From positions 33,675 to 49,951 of the forward strand of contig DEFE01000043.1 of the NCBI GenBank assembly GCA_002350625.1: a stretch of DNA of 16,277 nucleotides, given 5' to 3'. The stretch's first letter is position 1. Each line of letters opens with the position of its first letter. A model generated the notes under the pieces. That model ran no database searches. It was not told the DNA's origin and saw only the letters and a program-made list of their open reading frames with translations. The position numbers were made by a program, and so were the translations under genes. Positions 1 to 6,510 of this stretch are shown here, piece by piece. The stretch is from Lachnospiraceae bacterium UBA2860. Lineage in GTDB: Bacteria; Bacillota; Clostridia; Lachnospirales; Lachnospiraceae.

Positions 1-84
1 CAGAAGGTGGAGCTTCACGCCACTATAACCTGCGGCGGCGACGCGGTCGAAGAAACTTATAAAGTGACAGTGAAGCCGGAATGA
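1..84 (+). CDS. C-terminal fragment of an Ig-like-domain protein
   Basis: An open frame enters from the left edge and stops at TGA 82-84, giving 28 residues. The fragment has the alternating hydrophobic pattern of the last two beta strands of a bacterial Ig-like domain (VELHATITCGG followed by YKVTVKPE). Such 'atrophied' Ig-like modules are common at the ends of Lachnospiraceae glycoside hydrolases and cell-surface proteins, so a carbohydrate-active enzyme is plausible next to the GH51 gene. That is inference: 28 residues do not allow a firm family call. The parent gene lies outside the window. Confidence 0.6.
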   Translation, partial: QKVELHATITCGGDAVEETYKVTVKPE

Positions 85-149
85 AGGCTATAAACAGGTT
101 TTCATACTTAAGCCTGTATCCGGACAACTGCGGAGATGCGGAAAACATA

Positions 150-177
150 TTCACGGACACAAATCCTATGGTACAAT
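150..177 (+). promoter_or_regulatory. Candidate promoter for the arabinofuranosidase gene
   Basis: An extended -10 (TG at 169-170, then TACAAT 172-177) lies 16 bp after a weak -35 (TTCACG, 150-155). It is the best sigma-70-like site in the 177-bp gap before the GH51 start. The rest of the gap (85-261) holds only a weak hairpin (AGGCT near 86, AGCCT near 112) without a T run, and no clear operator. Confidence 0.35.
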
Positions 178-261
178 CGCTTTGAAAAGGCTGTTTTTTC
201 TAAGCGGCCGGCTCATGGGATGCGGCAGGAAGCCGTGTGAAAAAGAGTAAGGAGGAATAGA

Positions 262-1770
262 ATGGCTTCACTCATCATCAATGAAAAGAAGAAGAAAGGG
301 ACGATCGCACCGGAAATCTACGGACACTTTTCCGAACATCTGGGCAGATGTATCTATGAGGGGCTTTATGTCGGTGAAGAATCCGAGATTGAAAATGTGA
401 ACGGCATGCGCACGGATGTGGTCGAGGCGCTGAAGGAGCTGCAGGTTCCGGTGCTGCGCTGGCCGGGCGGCTGCTTTGCCGATGAGTACCATTGGAAGGA
501 CGGCATCGGCCCGAAGGAAAACAGAAAGAAGATGATCAACACGCACTGGGGCGGCGTCGTCGAGGACAACAGCTTCGGCACGCATGAGTTCATGGAGCTC
601 TGCCGCCAGATCGGCTGCAAGACCTATGTCAACGGCAACGTCGGCAGCGGCACCGTGCAGGAGATGAGCGAGTGGGTCGAGTACATGACTTTTAAAGGCG
701 TCTCTCCGATGGCGGACCAGCGCAAGGCGAACGGCCATGAGGAGCCGTGGACCGTCGATTACTTCGGCGTCGGCAATGAAAACTGGGGCTGCGGCGGCAA
801 CATGACGCCTGAGTATTACGCCAATGAGTACAGGCGCTATCAGACCTACGTGCGCAATTACGATGAGAATAAGCGCATCGCGAAGATCTGCTGCGGCGCC
901 AATTCCGACGACTATCACTGGACGGAAGGCGTCATGAAGACGGCCTTTGACCACACGCCGGAGGAGTATCACGGGTTTATGGACCTTCTGTCTCTGCACT
1001 ACTATACGGTGCCGGGGACATTTGCGGAAAAGAAGAGCGCGACGGAGTTTAATTCCTTCGACTGGTATGAGACGCTTCATAAGGCGTATTTTATGGAGAC
1101 GCTTCTGAACCGCCATTCCGCGATCATGGATCAGTATGATCCGGAGAAGAAGATCGGCATGTCCGTCGACGAATGGGGCACCTGGTTCCTCGTGGAGCCG
1201 GGAACAAATCCGGGATTCCTGTATCAGCAGAACACGGTGCGCGACGCGCTCGTCGCGGGGATTACGCTCAATATCTTCAACAAGCACTGCGACCGCGTGA
1301 AGCTGGCCTGCATCGCGCAGATGATTAATGTGCTGCAGGCGGTGATCCTGACGGACGGCGAGAAGATGCTGAAGACGCCGACGTATCATGTCATGCATAT
1401 GTTCCGCCACCATCAGGGCGCGGAGCTTCTCGCCAGCGAGCTCAGCGGCGTCGGCTGCGTCGGTGAGGACGGCATGGATGTCCCGGAGATCACGGAATCC
1501 GTTTCCGAGAAGGACGGCATCATCACAATCACGCTGAACAATGCGTCGCTTACGGAAGCGAAGGATCTGGAGATCCGCTTCGCGGCCAAAGAGGCGAAGG
1601 AGCTTGTCGAGGCAAAGGTCGTCACGGCCGGCGACAGCCACGCGTTCAACAGCTTTGAGGCGCCGGAGACGGTGGTCGAGGCTGATTTTGAGGGCGTGAA
1701 GGCAGACGGAGACGGATTCAAGCTTACGCTGCCGAAGGCAAGCGTCGTGATGCTCAGAGTGAAAGCATAA
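262..1770 (+). CDS. abfA: GH51 alpha-L-arabinofuranosidase
   Basis: The product (502 aa) hydrolyses terminal alpha-L-arabinofuranosyl residues from arabinan or arabinoxylan oligosaccharides. There is no signal peptide, so it should act in the cytoplasm on imported oligosaccharides. The length is typical of the family. The N-terminal motif IYGHFSEHLGRCIYEGLYVG and the RWPGGCFADEYHW segment (about 66-78) are GH51 hallmarks. The acid/base is Glu173 in GVGNENWGCGG and the nucleophile is Glu304 in SVDEWGTWF. A beta-sandwich C-terminal domain covers roughly residues 385-502. The ATG is set by AAGGAGG at 249-255, six bases upstream. It is a single-gene unit: a promoter candidate lies before it and a terminator after it. 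The fragment just upstream may belong to another polysaccharide enzyme. The long minus-strand frame lying across this gene is a shadow produced by its GC-rich codons. Confidence 0.95.
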   Translation: MASLIINEKKKKGTIAPEIYGHFSEHLGRCIYEGLYVGEESEIENVNGMRTDVVEALKELQVPVLRWPGGCFADEYHWKDGIGPKENRKKMINTHWGGVVEDNSFGTHEFMELCRQIGCKTYVNGNVGSGTVQEMSEWVEYMTFKGVSPMADQRKANGHEEPWTVDYFGVGNENWGCGGNMTPEYYANEYRRYQTYVRNYDENKRIAKICCGANSDDYHWTEGVMKTAFDHTPEEYHGFMDLLSLHYYTVPGTFAEKKSATEFNSFDWYETLHKAYFMETLLNRHSAIMDQYDPEKKIGMSVDEWGTWFLVEPGTNPGFLYQQNTVRDALVAGITLNIFNKHCDRVKLACIAQMINVLQAVILTDGEKMLKTPTYHVMHMFRHHQGAELLASELSGVGCVGEDGMDVPEITESVSEKDGIITITLNNASLTEAKDLEIRFAAKEAKELVEAKVVTAGDSHAFNSFEAPETVVEADFEGVKADGDGFKLTLPKASVVMLRVKA

Positions 1771-1822
1771 GTATGATTTGCGGATGAATATACGCATATA
1801 AGCGAATGGATTTACAGACGGG

Positions 1823-1857
1823 AACCCGCGGCCTGTGACAGACAGGCTGCGGGTTTT
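1823..1857 (+). terminator. Rho-independent terminator after abfA
   Basis: Arms 1823-1836 and 1842-1855 pair over 14 bp (one G-T pair) around a 5-nt loop, and the right arm runs into TTTT at 1854-1857. It lies 50 bp after the abfA stop. The T tract is short, but the stem is strong. Confidence 0.75.
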
Positions 1858-1886
1858 CGTCTGTCTGCAAATAGATTGCATACAAT

Positions 1887-1913
1887 ATGACAGGGGGTCA
1901 GACCCCTTGTCAT
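1887..1913. repeat. 27-bp palindrome with a GGGGTCAGACCCC core
   Basis: The 27 bases read almost the same on both strands: only the centre (1900) and one symmetric pair (1893/1907) break the symmetry. The core is GGGGTCAGACCCC flanked by ATGACA and TGTCAT. It sits between a terminator and a strong promoter and has no T run, so it is unlikely to be another terminator. It resembles dispersed REP-like palindromes. Only one copy is visible here, so repeat status is inferred. Confidence 0.55.
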
Positions 1914-1922
1914 AAAATGGTA

Positions 1923-1950
1923 TTGACAACGAAAACGATTGTGCTATAAT
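1923..1950 (+). promoter_or_regulatory. Consensus sigma-70/SigA promoter of the GntR-ABC operon
   Basis: TTGACA (1923-1928) and TATAAT (1945-1950) are both perfect consensus hexamers separated by 16 bp, with an additional TG extended -10 element at 1942-1943. The start of transcription should be near 1957. A promoter this strong in front of a repressor gene suggests tight negative autoregulation by the GntR protein. Confidence 0.9.
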
Positions 1951-1993
1951 CCCAATTGTATTAAGACAGTAACACAGTAACACAATCATACAA
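1937..1993. promoter_or_regulatory. Candidate operator repeats around the GntR-operon promoter
   Basis: Several symmetric or repeated elements surround the -10 and early leader. GATTGTG (1937-1943) is mirrored by CACAATC (1981-1987). TTGTAT (1956-1961) is mirrored by ATACAA (1988-1993). ACAGTAAC occurs twice in direct tandem (1966-1973 and 1974-1981). Any of these could be binding sites for the GntR product encoded next. The arrangement is seen directly; the operator role is inferred. Confidence 0.45.
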
Positions 1994-2010
1994 AAACAGG
2001 AAGGGGATCA

Positions 2011-2394
2011 ATGGAGTGGCGTTTCAAGGAAGGAATACCGATCTATCAGCAGATCATCAGTGAACTTAAGCTGCGTCTCCTGAACGGCACCTATCCGCCG
2101 GGAAGCCGCATACCCGCCGTGCGGGAGCTCGCTTTAGAGGCGGGCGTCAATCCCAATACCATGCAGCGGGCGCTTCTCGAGCTTGAGCGGGATGATCTGC
2201 TTGCCTCAGTCAGAACGAGCGGGCGTTTCGCGACAGAGGATGAGGAAAAGCTGAGTAAGCTGAGAAGAACGCTGAGCGAATCGTGTATTGAGGAGATGAC
2301 AGGGAGACTAAGGACACTGGGACTTACAGACAAAGAGATTATGGATGCAGTCAACCGGTATCTGACAAGAGGTGCCGGAGAGGCAGAGTCTTAA
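2011..2394 (+). CDS. GntR-family (YtrA-type) transcriptional regulator
   Basis: A 127-aa DNA-binding repressor. Residues about 10-75 form the GntR winged helix-turn-helix: IPIYQQIISELKLRLLNG, then PPGSRIPAVRELA and NPNTMQRALLELERDDLL. The short helical tail (about 85-120) lacks a large ligand domain, as in the YtrA subfamily, whose members usually sit first in an operon with an ABC transporter and repress it. That is the arrangement here: the ATPase gene starts 9 bp after the stop. The start is supported by AGGAAGGGG just upstream. It probably represses its own promoter through the repeats at 1937-1993. The inducer is unknown; cell-envelope stress or an antibiotic is typical for relatives, but nothing in the sequence shows it. 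Confidence 0.9.
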   Translation: MEWRFKEGIPIYQQIISELKLRLLNGTYPPGSRIPAVRELALEAGVNPNTMQRALLELERDDLLASVRTSGRFATEDEEKLSKLRRTLSESCIEEMTGRLRTLGLTDKEIMDAVNRYLTRGAGEAES

Positions 2395-2403
2395 GGAGGA
2401 CAA

Positions 2404-3102
2404 ATGGACACATTATTGGAAGCGAGAGGACTGAAAAAGTCTTACGGAAATGTCGCAGCCCTGAAAGGAATTGATCTGCGCCTCATGAGCGGGCGGATCG
2501 TCGGGCTGCTCGGGCCGAACGGAAGCGGCAAGACGACGCTCATCAAAATCGCCTGCCGCCTGCTGCAGCCCACGGAGGGACAGATTCTGATTGACGGTGA
2601 AGCACCGGGACCTGTGTCAAAGAGCAAAATCGCGTATCTGCCGGATAAGGATTTCCTTCCGGACTGGATGAAAACGAGGCAGCTCCTGCAGTTTTATGAG
2701 GACTTCTATGCGGATTTTGACAGGAACAGGGCGCTTGAGATGCTCAGCTCGCTCGAGATCCCGGAGAATATGACACTTCGAAAGATGTCGAAGGGAACGA
2801 AAGAGAAGATGCAGCTCATCCTCACGATGTCGAGACGGGCAAGAATCTATCTTCTTGACGAGCCGATCGCCGGCGTAGACCCCGCCGCGAGAGATTATAT
2901 CCTTCGGACGATTATCGGCAATTATGAGGAAAACGCGCTTGTGATGATCTCCACACACCTGATTGCGGACGTCGAATCCGTGCTGGACGAGGCTGTCTTC
3001 CTGAAGAAGGGAGAGATCGTTCTTCATAAGCCGACAGATCAAATCCGCGAAGAGACGGGCAAGAGTGTGGATGAATATTTCAGGGAGGTCTTCAAATGCT
3101 AG
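2404..3102 (+). CDS. ABC transporter ATP-binding protein
   Basis: A 232-aa nucleotide-binding subunit that would power the membrane protein encoded next. Walker A is GPNGSGKT (37-44), the signature is a MSKGTKEK variant (128-135) in place of LSGGQ, Walker B is IYLLDEP (148-154) followed by GVDP, and the H-loop histidine is His185 in STHL. The LSKGT-type signature is typical of YtrB-like ATPases that pair with GntR/YtrA regulators. The usual Q-loop glutamine is not evident around residues 78-84 (YLPDKDF), also common in this group. The start follows AAGGAGG closely. The last 7 bp overlap the permease gene, so translation is probably coupled. The length is short for an ABC ATPase but normal for this subfamily. 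Confidence 0.93.
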   Translation: MDTLLEARGLKKSYGNVAALKGIDLRLMSGRIVGLLGPNGSGKTTLIKIACRLLQPTEGQILIDGEAPGPVSKSKIAYLPDKDFLPDWMKTRQLLQFYEDFYADFDRNRALEMLSSLEIPENMTLRKMSKGTKEKMQLILTMSRRARIYLLDEPIAGVDPAARDYILRTIIGNYEENALVMISTHLIADVESVLDEAVFLKKGEIVLHKPTDQIREETGKSVDEYFREVFKC

Positions 3103-3890
3103 GAAAACTGCTTAAGTATGAGATTAAGGCTATGGGACGGATCATGCTTCCGATTTATCTGGTGCTGATCGCGCTCTCTGCAGTGTTTGCGCTCACGATG
3201 AGATTAACCATAGGGAAAACGGCCGTCGGCTTCTTAGAGAAATTTGCCATTGTCACGCTGGTCCTTTTTGTCGCTGCGATCATCGCCGCCTGCGTCATGA
3301 TGCTGATCCTCGTGATTCAGCGCTTCTATAAGCACCTGCTTGGAACGGAAGGCTACCTGATGTTTTCGCTGCCGGTCAGTACCGGGCAGCTGATCTTAAG
3401 CAAGCTGCTCACTGCGGTGCTCTGGATCGTCATCGGCCTCATTGCCGGTGTGCTTGCCGGATTTGCCATGGTCGGCATCCTGAGCAGCGTCCCCGAGTTT
3501 ATGAAGGAGGTTCAGAACGCCTGGAACAGCCTCTTCACACAGGCCGATCTGACAAGAAACCTGACCCTGTTTGTCCTGGTTATTCTGGCGGGCGTCATTG
3601 CCTCCCTCTGCAAGGTATACGCGTCGATCGCCATCGGGCATCAGTTCGGCAGAAACCGCGCGCTGTTTGCGGTCTTTGCATATGTCGCGATCGGAATTGC
3701 AGAGCTGATCGTCGCCTGGGTCGTCTCTAAGATTGACGCCAGCCTGGGGTTCCGGATCTTCAGCGGGATGAGCAGCTCCGGACTCGATCTAAAGAATTCA
3801 CTGACCGCCATCGGCATCAGTGCCATCCAGATCTGTATCTACAGCGTCATCACATGGCTTCTGCTGGACAGAAGACTCAACCTTGAATAA
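3096..3890 (+). CDS. ABC-2-type permease subunit
   Basis: A 264-aa inner-membrane protein with six predicted helices at about 17-36, 49-73, 103-128, 156-178, 187-210 and 236-257. The segment LLGTEGYLMFSLPVSTGQLI (81-100) between helices 2 and 3 resembles the conserved loop of permeases encoded beside YtrB-like ATPases. The gene overlaps the ATPase gene by 7 bp and has its own GGGAGG site inside that gene. It is the last gene of the operon and is followed by a strong terminator. With the ATPase it should form an exporter or a resistance/sensing transporter; the substrate cannot be read from the sequence. Confidence 0.85.
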   Translation: MLGKLLKYEIKAMGRIMLPIYLVLIALSAVFALTMRLTIGKTAVGFLEKFAIVTLVLFVAAIIAACVMMLILVIQRFYKHLLGTEGYLMFSLPVSTGQLILSKLLTAVLWIVIGLIAGVLAGFAMVGILSSVPEFMKEVQNAWNSLFTQADLTRNLTLFVLVILAGVIASLCKVYASIAIGHQFGRNRALFAVFAYVAIGIAELIVAWVVSKIDASLGFRIFSGMSSSGLDLKNSLTAIGISAIQICIYSVITWLLLDRRLNLE

Positions 3891-3911
3891 AGCAGCGCTT
3901 AGCAGATCACT

Positions 3912-3941
3912 GCGCCGGCACAAAGGCGCCGGCGCTTTTTT
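3912..3941 (+). terminator. Rho-independent terminator of the GntR-ABC operon
   Basis: A perfect 8-bp GC stem (GCGCCGGC 3912-3919 with GCCGGCGC 3928-3935) and an 8-nt loop are followed directly by TTTTTT (3936-3941). It lies 21 bp after the permease stop. Confidence 0.93.
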
Positions 3942-3964
3942 ACTGGGAGCAAAAGCCTGATTTT

Positions 3965-3993
3965 TTGCATAATGGGGCAGTGTCTGATAAAAT
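3965..3993 (+). promoter_or_regulatory. Promoter of the UlaG/ThuA/GH2 operon
   Basis: TTGCAT (3965-3970) and TAAAAT (3988-3993) are separated by the ideal 17 bp, just downstream of the previous terminator. Transcription should start near 4000, leaving a leader of about 78 nt that contains an unused-looking GGAGG at 4012-4016. Confidence 0.65.
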
Positions 3994-4077
3994 AAAAGCA
4001 GGTTCATCTTTGGAGGTGACAGAAAAACAGCGCTATATGAAGCAGACGTCTCAGGCACCCGGATCGGAGGTGTGGTG

Positions 4078-4902
4078 ATGGAAAAAGAAAGAGGTCTTGC
4101 GGACAGAATTGCCGCCTGCCGGGCCGGCGAAGAAGATCTGGTCTTCTGGTGGCTCGGGCAGATGGGATTTGCGGTCCGGATGGGAGGCAGAACCATTTAC
4201 GCTGATCCTTACCTGTCTGAGGACGAAGCGCGGCTTTATCCGCCTGCAATGCGCGCGGATGAGATCACAAATGCGGATATCATATTGGGCTCGCACGATC
4301 ATCTGGATCACATCGACTATGAGACGTGGCAGGGCATCGCCAAGGCGTCCCCGGAAGCGGTGTTTATTCTGCCGTCACTCTTAAAGGAGAGGATATCCCG
4401 GAAGCTGCAGATACCTGCAGAGCGTATGATCGGACTCGATGACGGCAAAAGCGTAACACTTAAAGGGCTCACCATCACGGGCGTGGCGTCAGCGCACGAG
4501 GCCCTGGATCCGGATCCCGTGACGGGGGAACACCCGTACCTCGGCTATGTCGTTCGCAGCGGTGAAAGATGTTTTTATCATGCGGGAGATACCTGCCTCT
4601 ATGAGGGCATGCTCGCGAAGCTGAGAGCGCAAGGCCCCTTCGATGCCATCTTTGTCCCGATCAACGGGAGAGACGCCGCCCGCTATACGAGCGGCTGCAT
4701 CGGAAACATGACCTTCCAGGAGGCCGTGGACTTAAGCGGCGCGTTAAAGCCCGCGCTCGCCGTGCCGGGTCACTACGATATGTTCAGCAACAATCTGGGA
4801 TCGCCGATAGCATTTAAGGCGTATCTCGAGGCCAAGTACAAAGGCATCGGCTGCTGGGTCGGAGAGCGCGGAACAGCTGTCGAGGTCCCGAAGAAAGTGT
4901 GA
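4078..4902 (+). CDS. Metallo-beta-lactamase-fold hydrolase, UlaG-like
   Basis: A 274-aa cytoplasmic metal-dependent hydrolase. The HxHxDH metal motif is SHDHLDH (His73, His75, Asp77, His78). Further likely ligands are His140 (SAHE), Asp171 (HAGD) and His232 (PGHYDMF). This layout matches the UlaG group, whose founding member is L-ascorbate-6-phosphate lactonase, so a lactone or phosphorylated sugar-acid substrate is plausible but unproven. GTG codons at 4072 and 4075 are in frame, but GGAGG at 4066-4070 is well spaced only for ATG 4078, so I chose that start. It is the first gene of a six-gene run and probably works on the same pathway as the ThuA-like and GH2 proteins. No phosphotransferase genes are nearby, unlike the classical ula operon, so ulaG is not assigned. 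Confidence 0.85.
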   Translation: MEKERGLADRIAACRAGEEDLVFWWLGQMGFAVRMGGRTIYADPYLSEDEARLYPPAMRADEITNADIILGSHDHLDHIDYETWQGIAKASPEAVFILPSLLKERISRKLQIPAERMIGLDDGKSVTLKGLTITGVASAHEALDPDPVTGEHPYLGYVVRSGERCFYHAGDTCLYEGMLAKLRAQGPFDAIFVPINGRDAARYTSGCIGNMTFQEAVDLSGALKPALAVPGHYDMFSNNLGSPIAFKAYLEAKYKGIGCWVGERGTAVEVPKKV

Positions 4903-4908
4903 GACGTC

Positions 4909-5157
4909 ATGAAAGAAAAACTGAAATGGTTCGGCCTTTTTTCCGGGAATAAGAACGGGAAAGCAAAGATCCCTTTTGATCCGGCGGTGCAGAAACCGAT
5001 CCTCATGAAGAGCATCTGTACCGGGGAGACGACAGCGGGATTTAAGGAGCTTGCCACCGGGAAATATACGGATGTGATGCTGATCCGCGACGCGAAGGAT
5101 CTGGATGAATTCAGGGAACTCTACGGCATCACAGGCGAAATCGATACGGAGTATTGA
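4909..5157 (+). CDS. Small hypothetical protein (82 aa)
   Basis: The gene begins 6 bp after the UlaG-like stop and keeps the operon's codon style, so it is likely real despite a weak ribosome site; translation may be coupled to the upstream gene. The protein has a basic N-terminus (MKEKLKWFGLFSGNKNGKAK), then a compact region with SICTGE (35-40), AGF (43-45), GKYTDVMLIR (51-60) and DLDEFRELYGI (64-74). There is no signal peptide or membrane segment. The central beta-rich stretch followed by a helix suggests a small folded domain. I do not recognise a characterised family. Its place between a hydrolase and a ThuA-like protein suggests an accessory role, but no function is visible. Confidence 0.75.
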   Translation: MKEKLKWFGLFSGNKNGKAKIPFDPAVQKPILMKSICTGETTAGFKELATGKYTDVMLIRDAKDLDEFRELYGITGEIDTEY

Positions 5158-5198
5158 CAGGATAAGCACGAGAAAATCTAAAGAAAGGGGAGTGCAGG

Positions 5199-6026
5199 AT
5201 GGGAAAGATTCAAACGCTGATCGTGAGCGGAAAGCTCACCATTGAGCATAATTACCGCGAGACGAATGAACGGATACGGACACTTCTTGAATCAACCGGC
5301 CGCTTTCAGGTTCATATCACCGAGGAGTTCCGCGGCGCGACGAAAGAAACACTGGAAGGCTATGACCTGGTCATATTCGACTATGACGGAAAGGAAATGC
5401 CTACGGATTCCTATCAGCGGATCGGTGAGCAGGCGGAAGACACCCTGTTCTCTTTTATCCGTGAGGGCGGCGGCTTCATGCTGCATCACAGCGCGGTGAT
5501 CCTCGATCCGGGACTTCCGGAGGAATACTATAAGATCTGGGGCTATTATGTCCCCTCGGAGTATTGCCGGAGGGCGCCCGTGGATGACTGGACAGCCACA
5601 ATACTTCCCGGAGACCCCATCACGGACGGGCTGAACAGCAGCCTTATGTGCCCGATGGACGATATCTTCGGCGGGATGACAAAGTGCCCGGGCACGGATC
5701 CTAAAGTACTGGCAACGGTTTATGAGGACGTGAAGCTGTATGACGTGCCCTGGTGGCCGCCGGCGCATCATCCGGTCCATATACCCGACGGAGATAAGAA
5801 TAAGCTTCCCGGGATCAATTCGGATCTTCCGCTCGCCTGGAAGCATCATTACGGAAAAGGCAGGATTTTCGGCTGCAGCATAGGGCACGGCATAGACACC
5901 TTCAGGCGCTTTGATTATATCGGCCTCTTCGTGCGCGGCTGCGAGTGGGCGGCTACCGGTGAAGTGACGCTCGGAAAGCCGGACCGCAGCGGAGATAACC
6001 GCCTGAAGCCCTGGCCGTATTATTGA
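5199..6026 (+). CDS. ThuA-like domain protein
   Basis: A 275-aa protein with the class I glutamine-amidotransferase-like fold of the ThuA family (trehalose-utilisation type). Visible family features are the EHNYRETNERIRTLLE segment (16-31), YDLVIFDYDG (55-64), GGGFMLHHSAV (90-100) with paired His96/His97, and PLAWKHHYGKGRIFGCSIGHG (211-231), which matches the usual 'P..W...YGKGRVF..S.GH' ending. There is no signal peptide. ThuA relatives occur in sugar catabolic operons and are linked to oxidised (keto) disaccharide metabolism, but the reaction is poorly defined. The gene follows the small ORF by 41 bp and has an AAAGGGGAG site. With the UlaG-like and GH2 proteins it suggests processing of a modified glycoside. 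Confidence 0.82.
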   Translation: MGKIQTLIVSGKLTIEHNYRETNERIRTLLESTGRFQVHITEEFRGATKETLEGYDLVIFDYDGKEMPTDSYQRIGEQAEDTLFSFIREGGGFMLHHSAVILDPGLPEEYYKIWGYYVPSEYCRRAPVDDWTATILPGDPITDGLNSSLMCPMDDIFGGMTKCPGTDPKVLATVYEDVKLYDVPWWPPAHHPVHIPDGDKNKLPGINSDLPLAWKHHYGKGRIFGCSIGHGIDTFRRFDYIGLFVRGCEWAATGEVTLGKPDRSGDNRLKPWPYY

Positions 6027-6157
6027 CGGCGGCCTGGTCTTCTTTAAGGCCGGCATGACGAAGCCTGATCCGCTGACCGGAGACGAATATGGTTTGTCCG
6101 CGCAGGACGCGCTGCAAATACGATGGAGATATCTGACAGTTCATGAGGAGGTCTTTT

Positions 6158-6454
6158 ATGAGTGAAAATGAGAACAACGGAAAAATGGCGGCAGAATCGG
6201 CGAAGAATCTGGTGGAAGAAGCGAAACCGGTGATTAAGGACGCCGTCAAAACAGTGCGGCAGGCCCTTAAGGACGCAGGCCCTGTCGTGAAGCAGAAACT
6301 CGAGGATGCAAAGCCTGCCGCCGAAGAGGCCGGCAAAAAGGCAGCGGAATCCGTGGAAAAGGCGATCGAAAACGCAAAGCCGATCGTTACCGACGCCGTC
6401 AATGGTGTCGTTGATTTCTTCAAAGAGATCATCGAGGACACCAAACCGGAATAA
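6158..6454 (+). CDS. Small proline-punctuated amphipathic helical protein (98 aa)
   Basis: The start is ATG 6158, set by AGGAGG at 6146-6151; an in-frame ATG at 6143 overlaps that site and is rejected. The protein is almost all Ala, Lys, Glu, Asp and Val, with no Cys or Trp, and should be a chain of amphipathic helices. Prolines at 24, 42, 53, 75 and 97, four of them in AKP/AGP/TKP triplets, are spaced 18, 11, 22 and 22 residues apart, which recalls apolipoprotein- or LEA-like 11/22-mer helical repeats. There is no signal peptide. Possible roles are membrane-surface or protein-surface binding or stress protection; none is proven. It lies 131 bp after the ThuA-like gene and 56 bp before the GH2 gene, on the same strand. 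Confidence 0.8.
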   Translation: MSENENNGKMAAESAKNLVEEAKPVIKDAVKTVRQALKDAGPVVKQKLEDAKPAAEEAGKKAAESVEKAIENAKPIVTDAVNGVVDFFKEIIEDTKPE

Positions 6455-6510
6455 ATGCCGTAAAACCGGCAGCCAAAGGCCTTTCGCGTGACGCGAGGAA
6501 GGAATGAGTT

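Noticed and set aside
86..118. Hairpin between the partial gene and abfA as terminator or riboswitch
   Set aside because: Only 5-8 bp with a bulge and no T tract; no known riboswitch pattern is recognisable.
268..1989. 573-aa minus-strand open frame across abfA
   Set aside because: It is a mirror of a GC-biased coding strand; the product is Arg/Leu/His-rich without any domain, and the plus-strand GH51 catalytic motifs are intact.
4016..4078. Possible leader peptide overlapping the UlaG-like gene by TGATG
   Set aside because: The ATG at 4037 is 20 bases from the only GGAGG (4012-4016), and the in-frame GTG at 4016 lies inside that site. The overlap with the next ATG is suggestive but not enough to call a gene.
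6030..6053. Hairpin after the ThuA-like gene (GGCGGCCT / AGGCCGGC) as a terminator
   Set aside because: The stem has a mismatch and no T run follows; the next gene continues on the same strand with a strong ribosome site.
5292..6056. 254-aa minus-strand open frame across the ThuA-like gene
   Set aside because: A shadow frame without a ribosome site or domain; the ThuA-like motifs are on the plus strand.
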